NCBI GenBank assembly: GCA_021780395.1
Contig: JAJXYU010000199.1
Coordinates: forward strand, 1 to 21,125
Origin: Pseudomonadota bacterium
Lineage (GTDB): Bacteria > Pseudomonadota > Gammaproteobacteria > Steroidobacterales > Steroidobacteraceae
Reading direction: 5' to 3'
Length of the DNA stretch: 21,125 nt
Each line of letters opens with the position of its first letter. The first letter of the stretch is position 1. A program made the translations under genes and the position numbers. Below, in pieces: positions 7,700 through 14,546 of this stretch. The notes beneath the pieces were generated by a model, which saw nothing but the letters and a program-made list of their open reading frames with translations, made no database searches and was not told where the DNA came from.

Positions 7700-8052
7700 A
7701 CCGACGTCGTGAAACACGATCACCGTGCCGCAGACCATGCCGTGGCGATCGCGAATCGGCGCCGCTGTGTCCTCGATGGCCGTCTCTTCACTATCACGGC
7801 GTATCCGCACGGTGTTAACACTCGGCGTCGCGGTCTTGTTGTGCGGAATCGCCATCGTCGGCGGATTGAGCGCCGGCTCGCGGCTTGCAGTGGCCGGCCG
7901 GTCATGCGTTCGACCGTCGGGTTGAGGTCGGTGACCTTGCCGGAGATGTCGATCCGGATCGCGCCGTCGCCGATCGAATCGAGGGTCACCTGCGCAGTGT
8001 CGTCCGCGATCGAGGCAATTCTCAAGGTCATCGAGCTCACTTGGTGAGGCAA
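7700..8052 (-). pseudogene. Frameshifted PAS-domain remnant (signalling protein)
   Basis: The first half, read from 8052 down to about 7884, gives VTLDSIGDGAIRIDISGKV then TDLNPTVERMTGRPLQAAS, the classic start of a PAS domain as in diguanylate cyclase/phosphodiesterase sensors. The second half continues in another frame from about 7888 to 7700: REPALNPP, then VRIRRDSEETAIEDTAAPIR and GTVIVFHDVG, the classic PAS end. The frame switch at about 7880-7895 also removes the ten or so residues normally found between (the VFxIVxExTR region). No kinase, GGDEF or EAL domain is found after it. It is therefore a dead fragment with a frameshifting deletion and missing flanks. Confidence 0.75.
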
Positions 8053-8384
8053 TCGAAGTGGGGATACGGTCCGTGACGGGAGCGCACGCGCATCGCTCAG
8101 GGCAAGGGTGCGCGAGGCGGGCCGGATAGTCGGTACGGCGAGGCAGCGTCCGCACGCAAGCGGGCGCCGACCGCGCGGTGGTCATTGCCCGATCCATCCA
8201 CGGCGTGAAAGACTGGCATCGTCGGATCCGGGTTCGTAACGACGACTGAGCCGGCGGCAGCGGAGGCCATCTGCGCTCGTGCGGTCGTCCGCCGCCCTGG
8301 CGGCCTATGGGGGCGTCGTCGCAGGAAACCGACTCCCTCGATTCGTGGTCCAATGGCGCGACTCTTCGATGGGGTGATGCATCC
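8053..8384. other. Non-coding or unrecognised debris
   Basis: Long open frames exist on both strands because of high GC, but their translations are Arg/Pro/Ala-rich without domain signatures. I recognise no gene, RNA or repeat here. It probably contains decayed upstream parts of the PAS protein plus the promoter of the hydroxylase gene at 8385. Confidence 0.4.
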
Positions 8385-8927
8385 ATGCGGCTCAGCAAAT
8401 GGGGTTACTACGCGGATTTCACCGTCTATCCAGTCGTGATCGCGGTCCTGTCGGCGGCGACTCTGGACGACGCCGTGGACGCACGGGCAGTGGGAGCATG
8501 GGCCGGCGCACTGCTACTGGGAATCGGAGTCTGGACGTTCCTCGAATATTGGTTGCACCGGATCGCACTGCACCAAACCGCCTATCTCGCGCGGATGCAC
8601 GCGCTGCATCATCGCGCGCCGCAGGACTACGTGGGAACGCCAACCTGGCTGAGTCTCGCGGTGCTGATCGGCTTTCTCCTCCTGCCGATCTGGCACTTCG
8701 TCGGCCTGCCGATCGCCGGCGGGCTGACCGCCGGGGTGATGATCGGTTACCTCTGGTATGGTCTGACCCACCACTGGATCCATCATTCGCGCGGCGGCGC
8801 CTTGCGACGCCATCTCGAGAGTCGGCGCGTTCGTCATCTACGGCACCACTATTCGCCGAAGCGCGGCAATTTTGGCGTCACGACCGCGTTCTGGGATCGT
8901 GTATTCGGGACCCAGATCCACTCCTGA
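8385..8927 (+). CDS. Fatty acid hydroxylase / sterol desaturase family membrane protein
   Basis: A 180-residue integral membrane di-iron oxygenase. His clusters are HRIALH (58-63), HALHH (72-76), HHWIHH (129-134) and HLRHHY (151-156). They alternate with hydrophobic segments (about 15-28, 38-56, 88-107 and 111-127). This is the pattern of small FA2H-like and carotenoid-hydroxylase-like enzymes, which place O2-activating iron at the membrane surface. The substrate (fatty acyl chain, carotenoid or sterol/hopanoid) cannot be told. I use the ATG at 8385, preceded by GGGGTG; an in-frame ATG at 8307 would add 26 residues of low quality. It stands alone between debris regions. Confidence 0.86.
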   Translation: MRLSKWGYYADFTVYPVVIAVLSAATLDDAVDARAVGAWAGALLLGIGVWTFLEYWLHRIALHQTAYLARMHALHHRAPQDYVGTPTWLSLAVLIGFLLLPIWHFVGLPIAGGLTAGVMIGYLWYGLTHHWIHHSRGGALRRHLESRRVRHLRHHYSPKRGNFGVTTAFWDRVFGTQIHS

Positions 8928-9013
8928 GGTTTGCGCCGACCGGCTCCTGGTTCGGTGGCGCACGGATGGCTCGCTCTTGGTCGAGCCAGCCTGGCATGGC
9001 TATTGACGGAAGG

Positions 9014-10249
9014 TCAGCCGGATGATGCCCCGGATCTGCGTGCGCGCCGATCAGCGACGGTGTCGACGCGTTCCTGATTCGGGTGCAAATGATCGATGCG
9101 GCGCAGTGGACCCTCGATCTGCAGTACTTCATCTTTCGCGGTGACCAAACCGGCCGCTTGCTGGTCGACGACGGCGATACGGTCGCGGGGGACGGTCGGA
9201 TCCTGGCGCTCGATGGACGGCCGCTGCCCGGCGCCTTGCTCATACCAGCCGCGCGTCGCGTTCACGATCTTGACGACCGACAGCATGACAGGTACCTCGA
9301 TCAGCACGCCGACCACCGTCGCGAGCGCCGCTCCCGAGTCGAAGCCGAACAGGCTGATCGCCGCGGCCACCGCGAGCTCGAAGAAGTTGCTCGCGCCGAT
9401 CAGCGCCGAGGGTCCCGCCACGCAATGCGCCTCGCCGGTCGCGCGGTTGAGCAGGTACGCGAGCCCGGCATTGAAGTACACCTGGATCAGAATCGGCACC
9501 GCGAGCAGCGCGATGATCAACGGTTGGCGCAGGATCTGCGATCCCTGGAATCCGAACAGCATTACGAGCGTCGCGAGCAGCGCGATCAGACTGACCGGTC
9601 CGAGGTGGGTGAGCGCGCTGGCGAGCCGGTCCGCACCGCCGTCCAGCAGCGTCCGCCGCGCCGCCTGGGCGATCAGCACCGGAACCACGATGTACAAGCC
9701 GACCGACAGGAGCAAGGTGGCCCATGGAACCGTGATCGCCGACAGCCCGAGGAGCAGTCCCACGATCGGGGCGAATGCGATCACCATGATGAGATCGTTG
9801 AGCGCGACCTGCGAGAGCGTGAAATGCGGGTCACCGTCGGCGAGATTGCTCCAGACGAAAACCATCGCGGTGCAAGGCGCCGCCGCGAGCAGGATCAGGC
9901 CGGCGACATAGGAGTCGATCTGCGCGGCCGGCAGGTAGGGTCGGAACCAATGACCGATGAACACCCAGGCGAGCAGCGCCATCGAGAACGGCTTCACCGC
10001 CCAGTTCACGAACAGGGTGACGCCGATGCCGCGCCAGTGGCGGCGGACCTCGGCGAGTGCGCCGAAGTCGATCTTCATCAGCATCGGGATGATCATCAGC
10101 CAGATCAGCACCGCGACCGGCAGGTTGACTTGCGCGATTTCCGCATGGCCGATCGTCTGGAAGACACCCGGAAGGAACTGACCGAAGGCGATGCCGGCGA
10201 CGATGCAGGCCGCGACCCAGAGCGTCAGATGGCGTTCGAAGGTCGACAT
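9014..10249 (-). CDS. acr3: Arsenite efflux permease Acr3, with aberrant C-terminal extension
   Basis: Inner-membrane arsenite exporter of the BASS/ACR3 family with about ten hydrophobic segments. The essential residues known from this family are present: the Cys in AAAPCTAMVFVWSN and the Glu in ASNFFELAVAAAI. Usual proteins end shortly after VNATRGWYEQG, at about residue 339 here. This one continues for about 72 hydrophilic residues (9017-9232). Part of that tail (9059-9169) is simply the antisense of a phospholipase D remnant, so the tail looks acquired when the 3' end was fused to unrelated DNA. The ATG lies 2 bases after the arsC stop (TGAGCATG), so translation is coupled. It should export the arsenite made by ArsC. 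Confidence 0.93.
   Translation of the reverse strand: MSTFERHLTLWVAACIVAGIAFGQFLPGVFQTIGHAEIAQVNLPVAVLIWLMIIPMLMKIDFGALAEVRRHWRGIGVTLFVNWAVKPFSMALLAWVFIGHWFRPYLPAAQIDSYVAGLILLAAAPCTAMVFVWSNLADGDPHFTLSQVALNDLIMVIAFAPIVGLLLGLSAITVPWATLLLSVGLYIVVPVLIAQAARRTLLDGGADRLASALTHLGPVSLIALLATLVMLFGFQGSQILRQPLIIALLAVPILIQVYFNAGLAYLLNRATGEAHCVAGPSALIGASNFFELAVAAAISLFGFDSGAALATVVGVLIEVPVMLSVVKIVNATRGWYEQGAGQRPSIERQDPTVPRDRIAVVDQQAAGLVTAKDEVLQIEGPLRRIDHLHPNQERVDTVADRRARRSGASSG
9026..9169 (+). pseudogene. Phospholipase D / cardiolipin synthase-like N-terminal remnant
   Basis: In one plus-strand frame bounded upstream by a stop at 9023, the translation reads DGVDAFLIRVQMIDAAQW then TLDLQYFIFRGDQTGRLLVD. This is characteristic of the segment before the first HKD motif in PLD-family phosphodiesterases. 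Immediately after it (from about 9170) the sequence becomes the antisense of the acr3 3' end, and no HKD motif follows. About 48 codons survive, lacking both start and catalytic motifs. It lies entirely inside the last codons of the oppositely oriented acr3 gene. Confidence 0.72.
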
Positions 10250-10251
10250 GC

Positions 10252-10764
10252 TCAGTTCCTGCCGATCTCGGCCAGCCGCTCCCGCAGCGCGAGCGCATCG
10301 AGCGAGGCGTGCGGAAGGCTGATGAATGCCTTGATACGGCGTTCGAGCGCCGTGAATGCCTGTCGGAACGCGAGCTGCCGGTCGATTTCCGTGCCCTCGA
10401 CCGCGGCCGGATCGGGGATGCCCCAGTGCGCGGTCACCGGCGTGCCCGGCCAGTAGGGGCAGATCTCGCCGGCGGCGTTGTCACAGACCGTGAACACGAA
10501 GTCCAGGCGCGGGGCGCCGGGCGCCGCGAATTCGTCCCAGCTCTTGCTGCGCAGACCCTCGATCGGCAGACGGAGCCGGCGCAACAGGTCGATCGCGAGC
10601 GGGTTCACCTCGCCCTTCGGGTGGCTACCCGCGCTGAAGCCGCGGAACCGGCCGTTGCCGAGGTGATTGAGGATCGCTTCGGCGAGGATGCTGCGCGCGG
10701 ATTTGCCGGTGCACAGGAACAGCACGTTGTCGATGCGGTCAGCCCCCTGCGTCGTTAGCCGCAT
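10252..10764 (-). CDS. arsC: Arsenate reductase ArsC, low-molecular-weight phosphatase type
   Basis: A 170-residue cytoplasmic enzyme that reduces As(V) to As(III), probably with thioredoxin. The phosphatase-like P-loop is FLCTGKSARS with nucleophile Cys 18. TVCDNAAGEICPYWPG supplies the relay Cys (94 and 102), and AHWGIPDPA carries the conserved Asp. Residue 21 in the P-loop is Lys (codon AAA), where the family almost always has Asn (CTGNSARS). The longer upstream frame runs through arsR-arsI coding DNA, so I start at the ATG at 10764. It overlaps the end of the arsI remnant by 10 bases and precedes acr3 by 2 bases. Confidence 0.92.
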   Translation of the reverse strand: MRLTTQGADRIDNVLFLCTGKSARSILAEAILNHLGNGRFRGFSAGSHPKGEVNPLAIDLLRRLRLPIEGLRSKSWDEFAAPGAPRLDFVFTVCDNAAGEICPYWPGTPVTAHWGIPDPAAVEGTEIDRQLAFRQAFTALERRIKAFISLPHASLDALALRERLAEIGRN

Positions 10765-10868
10765 GATTCCGCCTTCGCGGGCGAGGGCGCGGTGGCAAAC
10801 AGCGTCGAATGGAAGCGAACGCTCCGCGCAAGATCCTTGACCGAGACGTGGACGTGAAAGCGCTTCAT
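10755..10868 (-). pseudogene. arsI: Truncated ArsI/CadI-like (VOC family) gene remnant
   Basis: A 37-codon reading frame starts at an ATG with a good ribosome binding site (AAGGAAG). It gives MKRFHVHVSVKDLARSVRFH then STLFATAPSPAKAESCG. This matches the beginning of ArsI/CadI-type vicinal-oxygen-chelate proteins (about 150 residues), which include C-As lyases that degrade organoarsenicals. The rest of the gene is gone and the frame ends inside the arsC start. Its ATG overlaps the arsR stop (ATGA) and its end overlaps arsC, so it may still act as a short translated leader linking arsR and arsC. VOC metal ligands beyond the first His region are absent, so it is not an enzyme. Confidence 0.78.
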
Positions 10869-11230
10869 GCGCGCTTCCTTTGCAGTGGTGTACGAGGTTG
10901 TGAACGCGCCGCGACGGGCGCGCACGCCACTTCACAGCCGGCGCTGCCGAGGCTGCAGCAATTCTCCGTGAGAAACGCGATCAGCGCGTTCATGCAATCG
11001 AAATCGGCGCGGTAGTACAGGCATCGCCCTTCGCGCCGTGCCTCGATCAGGCAGGCGCGCTGCAGCTCCTTCAGATGAAAGGACAGTGTGGGCGCCGGAA
11101 TGCCGAGCTTCTGGATCAGATCGCCGGGTGTATAGCCCTCCGGGCCCCGCTTGACCAGCAGCCGGAAGATCGCGAGGCGCGAGGTCTGTGCGAGCGCGCT
11201 CAAGGAGAGGACCGCATCCTTGGATTTCAT
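10865..11230 (-). CDS. arsR: ArsR-family As(III)-responsive repressor
   Basis: A 121-residue SmtB/ArsR winged-helix repressor. The recognition region is PGDLIQKLGIPAPTLSFHLK (about 36-55), followed by the beta-hairpin EARREGRCLYYRAD. The C-terminus has ENCCSLGSAGC and then VAC (Cys 91, 92, 99 and 103). This resembles the C-terminal As(III) site described for Acidithiobacillus ferrooxidans ArsR rather than the ELCVCD site of plasmid R773 ArsR. I start at the ATG at 11230 (MKSKDAVLSL). The frame upstream runs through the AT-rich promoter/operator and is not coding. It is the first gene of arsR-arsI'-arsC-acr3. Confidence 0.92.
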   Translation of the reverse strand: MKSKDAVLSLSALAQTSRLAIFRLLVKRGPEGYTPGDLIQKLGIPAPTLSFHLKELQRACLIEARREGRCLYYRADFDCMNALIAFLTENCCSLGSAGCEVACAPVAARSQPRTPLQRKRA

Positions 11231-11231
11231 A

Positions 11232-11265
11232 ATTTTAATATTATCAAAATAACAGTAATCGTCAA
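11232..11265 (-). promoter_or_regulatory. ars promoter with ArsR-box-like palindrome
   Basis: On the minus strand a -35 TTGACG (11260-11265) and a -10 TAATAT (11238-11243) are separated by 16 bases. A near-perfect 19-base palindrome, ATTTTGATAATATTAAAAT (11232-11250, one mismatched pair), covers the -10 and ends 1 base before the arsR ATG. This fits an autoregulated ArsR operator. The extreme AT content stands out from the surrounding DNA. The leader is so short that little or no ribosome binding site precedes the ATG. Confidence 0.75.
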
Positions 11266-11353
11266 GTCCGAGGATGGACAATAGGAGACGCGAGGGTCGT
11301 CGGAGATGCCGGCGGATTGCCATACGCAAAAGCCGCGATGTGACGACGAATAA

Positions 11354-11572
11354 CGAACGGCGCCAAGGCCGAATTGGCCTGCCGGCGGGCCGGGACCGTA
11401 TTCACCCTATGGGGCGGGCCGATACCGTGCTGCAAACCCCTATGCCCGGGAACTGAATCAACTCGCCGTGAAGGATCCGGCCAAGCACGATGCCTGCTTC
11501 AAGCAAGCGAACGACAAGAACCTGCGACGAGAAGCGCGGTGGAAGTTCATGCTCGAATGCATGAAGAAGTAG
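11354..11572 (+). pseudogene. PsiF-repeat C-terminal remnant
   Basis: An open frame without a proper start (stop at 11351; only a GTG at 11468 is available near the end) finishes with CFKQANDKNLRREARW then KFMLECMKK and a TAG. The Cys, Ala, Lys, Leu, Phe-Met and Cys spacing matches a PsiF repeat, a motif of small exported proteins of unknown function that normally carry a signal peptide and two repeats. Here only one repeat remains and no signal peptide is visible. Upstream residues (YSPYGAGRYRAANPYARE) may belong to the original protein or to unrelated DNA. Confidence 0.5.
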
Positions 11573-11587
11573 ACGAGCCTTTTGATC

Positions 11588-11629
11588 GGGGACGGCCTCG
11601 ACCAGCCGAATCGTGGCCGGGCCGTCCCC
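11588..11629. other. Long-loop inverted repeat
   Basis: A perfect 9-base inverted repeat, GGGGACGGC and GCCGTCCCC, is separated by 24 bases, 16 bases after the PsiF-like stop. It could fold and help end that transcript, but the large loop and absence of a T-run make this weak. Confidence 0.25.
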
Positions 11630-11699
11630 CTCGCGCCAGAGAGCCGTGGGTGGTCGACAGTTCATCCAGCATGCCGCGATGAGCAAGGAAGCAATGGAG

Positions 11700-11882
11700 A
11701 TCAACGGGCTCGCCACCTTCGTGCTTACCTACGCCATCGGCGTGATGCCCCGGCTGGACGTGAGCGGACGTTTGGGCGGAATGCCGGCCATCGCGCTCGG
11801 TGCGGGATCGATCGTCGGACCGGCCGTGGCCGGCCACGTCTATCAGTCGAGCGGCATCCGGGAGATGCCGGCTCTGTGCGGG
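11700..11882 (+). pseudogene. MFS transporter C-terminal remnant
   Basis: The translation contains NGLATFVLTYAIGVMPRL then DVSGRLGGMPAIALGAGSIV and GPAVAGHVYQSSG. This pattern (small acidic loop with D-x-SGR, followed by a Gly/Ala-rich helix and GPAxxG) is typical of late transmembrane helices of major-facilitator transporters. Only about 60 codons are recognisable, without the rest of the 12-helix protein, and the frame runs on into noncoding-looking sequence. Between 11883 and 12150 I find no gene; it should contain the promoter of the glucoamylase gene. Confidence 0.55.
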
Positions 11883-12150
11883 GCGTGGATTCGTAGCCGC
11901 AAACGAACGCGAGCCCGAATGGGAGCGGAGTCGTCGCGACACGACCCTCTTCCAACCAACTCGCTCGTCTCGCTGCGGTATGCGATGACGAATGGCGCGT
12001 CGACGGTGATCCTGGTGGTCGGCGACGGAGCCCTCCTGGGCATCACGTTGTACCTCGGAGGAGACCGCATGCCGAGCTGGTCGCTGAACTTGTGCCGGGA
12101 GCGCGCGGTCCAACCTCGTGCCCCGACCACGAACGACAGGAACAATCCTC

Positions 12151-14526
12151 ATGGAAGTCCCGGTACCGCGTGGCCGCGCGCCCGCGAATCCGCACCCAAC
12201 GCCGGTCTGGGCCTGCGCCCGCAAGGATCTCGTGGGTACCGCCATCGGCAGCAGCCGGATCTGGTTCACGCTCGCGCAGGGCATTCTCAGCGAGGTCTAC
12301 TATCCACGCATCGACATTCCGCAGATCCGCGACCTGGGTTTCCTCATCGCCGACGGCGCCGGATTCTGGTGCGAGCTGCGCCGCCATCCGCACTATCGAG
12401 TCGAATGGGCGGAGGACGATATTCCCGCCGCGACGATCGTCCATACGCATCCGCGGTTTCGATTCACCCTGCGGGTGTGCACCGACCCCAGCCGCGACGT
12501 GCTGCTCGTCGACTACGATCTGGAGGGTGACGAGTCCTTGTCCCCGTACCTGCTGCTGGCCTCGCGCCTCGGCGGCGACGCGACCCGCAACCAGGCCTGG
12601 GCCGAGGACTGGCGCGGCCACCCGGTGCTGTGGGCGGAGCAGGGGCCGTTCGGACTCGCCGTGCTCGAACGCAATCGACAAGGCGCAATACACACCGGGC
12701 AACGTTCCGTCGGCGAAGTCGGCGCAAGCGACCTGTGGCAGGACTTCTCCCGCAATGGCCGGATGTCCTGGTCGTATGCCGCGGCCGGACCTGGCGAAAC
12801 CGCGCTCGGGGCCGCGTTGGCACGTGCTGGTTGCATCGCGGTCGGGTTTTCGACGAGCAAGGAGGCCGCCGCGACACTCGCGCTTTCCAGCCTGCTGGAA
12901 GGCTTCGACGCCGCCTGGGATGGGTACCTGGATGGATGGCGCGCGTGGCGCACGGCGCAGCACTGGCGTACGAGAGTCTCTTCCCGACTCGATGCCGACC
13001 AGATCCGGCTGCTCGCCCGATCGGCGGCGGTGCTGAAGGTTCATGGCGATCGCACCTACCGGGGAGCAATGGTCGCGAGCCTCGCCGTGCCGTGGGGCGA
13101 AGTCAGCACCAGCCGCGGCGGTTATCACCTGGTCTGGGCGCGTGATCTCGTCGAATCCGCCGGCGCATTGATCGCGCTCGATGCGCTCGAGGAGGCGCGC
13201 GAGGTTCTCGCCTATCTCGCAGCGACCCAGCAGGCCGACGGCCATTGGCTGCAGAACCAGTGGCTCGGAGGCCGCCCCTTTTGGCAGGGTGTGCAACTCG
13301 ACGAAACCGCGTTCCCGGTCCTGCTCGCCGCGGCCCTGGAGGAGCGCCATGCGCTCGGCGACATTCCGGTGCGCGACATGATTCTGCGCGCGCTGCGCTT
13401 CCTGGTGCGCGAAGGGCCGGTCACCGGCCAGGATCGCTGGGAGGAGAACGCGGGCATCAACACGTTCACGCTCGCGGTCGCGATCAGCGCGTTCGTCGAA
13501 GGGGCTTCGTTTCTCGACGAGCGCTCGGCCGCGGTCGCGCTGATGGTCGCGGACGACTGGAATGCGAACGTGGAGTCCTGGTGCTGGGCCGAGGGCACGG
13601 CGCTCGCGCAGCGCCTGGGCGTGCCGGGCTATTACATGCGGAGCGCGCCTGCCGACGTGCTCGTTCATGAGGACGGTGCGAAACATGAAAATCTGAGGAT
13701 CAAGAACCGTCGCGCCGATTTCGGGCTTGCCGCCGACGAGCAGATCGCGACCGATTTCCTCCAACTCGTCCGCTACGGCCTGCGCACGGCGTCGGATCCG
13801 CACATCGTTGCGAGCGTGCGCGCTATGGACCGTCTGCTCAGCACGAAGACGCCACGCGGCCCGGTCTGGCATCGTTACAACGACGACGGGTACGGTGAAC
13901 ATCCGGATGGCCGGCCGTTCGATGGTTCCGGACGAGGGCGGGGTTGGCCGCTCCTGACCGGCGAGCGCGGTCACTACGGCTTGCTCGCCGGCGAAGACCC
14001 GCAGGTCCATTTGTCGGCCATGGCGGCGATGACCGGCCGCGGCGGACTGTTGCCGGAGCAGGTCTGGGATGCCGAGGCGATTCCCGAGTTCGGCCTGGAA
14101 CCCGGGCGACCGAGCGGCTCGGCGATGCCGCTCGTGTGGGCGCATGCGGAGTACGTCAAGTTGTGCATGAGTCTCGGCCGAGGCCATCCGGTCGATGCGC
14201 CGACGCGGACCTGGCAGCGCTACGGTGCCAATCGCACCGAACCCGCCGATCGACTCTGGCGATTCCGCCATCCACGACGCCACCTGTACGCGGGCCAGGA
14301 CCTGTGTGTTCTCACGGAGGTCCCGACGCTCGTCCGCTGGGGCGTCAACGGCTGGCACGACCCGGAGGACACGGCGAGCGAAGACTGGGGCCTCAGCCAC
14401 GTGGTGCGCCTGCCGACGCGCCGTCTGCGGCCTGGCGACAGCGTGCAGTTCACGTTCTACTGGCCGCAGGCCGGTCGCTGGGAACAGCGCGACTTCTCGG
14501 TCGCGGTGATCGCCCCCCGCGCGTAG
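12151..14526 (+). CDS. GH15 family glucoamylase-like glycosyl hydrolase
   Basis: A 791-residue enzyme expected to release glucose from alpha-glucan ends (glucan 1,4-alpha-glucosidase or glucodextranase type). An N-terminal beta-rich domain (about 15-275, beginning VWACARKDLVGTAIGSSRIW) precedes the (alpha/alpha)6 GH15 barrel (about 290-690). The barrel has RGGYHLVWARDLVESAGALI for substrate binding, DRWEENAGINTF with general acid Glu 431, and PLVWAHAEYVKL with general base Glu 667. A C-terminal beta domain (about 695-790) follows. No signal peptide is visible, so it is probably cytoplasmic, perhaps acting on glycogen or maltodextrin. I chose the ATG at 12151, preceded by AGGAA; a GTG at 12118 gives a poor extension. 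It ends 20 bases from the convergent ABC operon. Confidence 0.93.
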   Translation: MEVPVPRGRAPANPHPTPVWACARKDLVGTAIGSSRIWFTLAQGILSEVYYPRIDIPQIRDLGFLIADGAGFWCELRRHPHYRVEWAEDDIPAATIVHTHPRFRFTLRVCTDPSRDVLLVDYDLEGDESLSPYLLLASRLGGDATRNQAWAEDWRGHPVLWAEQGPFGLAVLERNRQGAIHTGQRSVGEVGASDLWQDFSRNGRMSWSYAAAGPGETALGAALARAGCIAVGFSTSKEAAATLALSSLLEGFDAAWDGYLDGWRAWRTAQHWRTRVSSRLDADQIRLLARSAAVLKVHGDRTYRGAMVASLAVPWGEVSTSRGGYHLVWARDLVESAGALIALDALEEAREVLAYLAATQQADGHWLQNQWLGGRPFWQGVQLDETAFPVLLAAALEERHALGDIPVRDMILRALRFLVREGPVTGQDRWEENAGINTFTLAVAISAFVEGASFLDERSAAVALMVADDWNANVESWCWAEGTALAQRLGVPGYYMRSAPADVLVHEDGAKHENLRIKNRRADFGLAADEQIATDFLQLVRYGLRTASDPHIVASVRAMDRLLSTKTPRGPVWHRYNDDGYGEHPDGRPFDGSGRGRGWPLLTGERGHYGLLAGEDPQVHLSAMAAMTGRGGLLPEQVWDAEAIPEFGLEPGRPSGSAMPLVWAHAEYVKLCMSLGRGHPVDAPTRTWQRYGANRTEPADRLWRFRHPRRHLYAGQDLCVLTEVPTLVRWGVNGWHDPEDTASEDWGLSHVVRLPTRRLRPGDSVQFTFYWPQAGRWEQRDFSVAVIAPRA

Positions 14527-14546
14527 CCCGGCAAAGGGCATCGGGC

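Noticed and set aside
8307..8384. Upstream ATG adding 26 residues to the fatty acid hydroxylase.
   Set aside because: The extension is Ser/Asp-rich without homology signals, and the internal ATG has a GGGGTG ribosome-binding-like sequence.
9083..10456. Long plus-strand reading frame of about 457 codons antisense to acr3 and arsC.
   Set aside because: Its translation is Arg/Asp/Gln-rich with no domain, typical of the antisense of GC-rich genes. Only its first codons correspond to the real PLD remnant.
12118..12150. GTG at 12118 as the glucoamylase start.
   Set aside because: The extra residues (MPRPRTTGTIL) match nothing expected, and AGGAA precedes the ATG at 12151.
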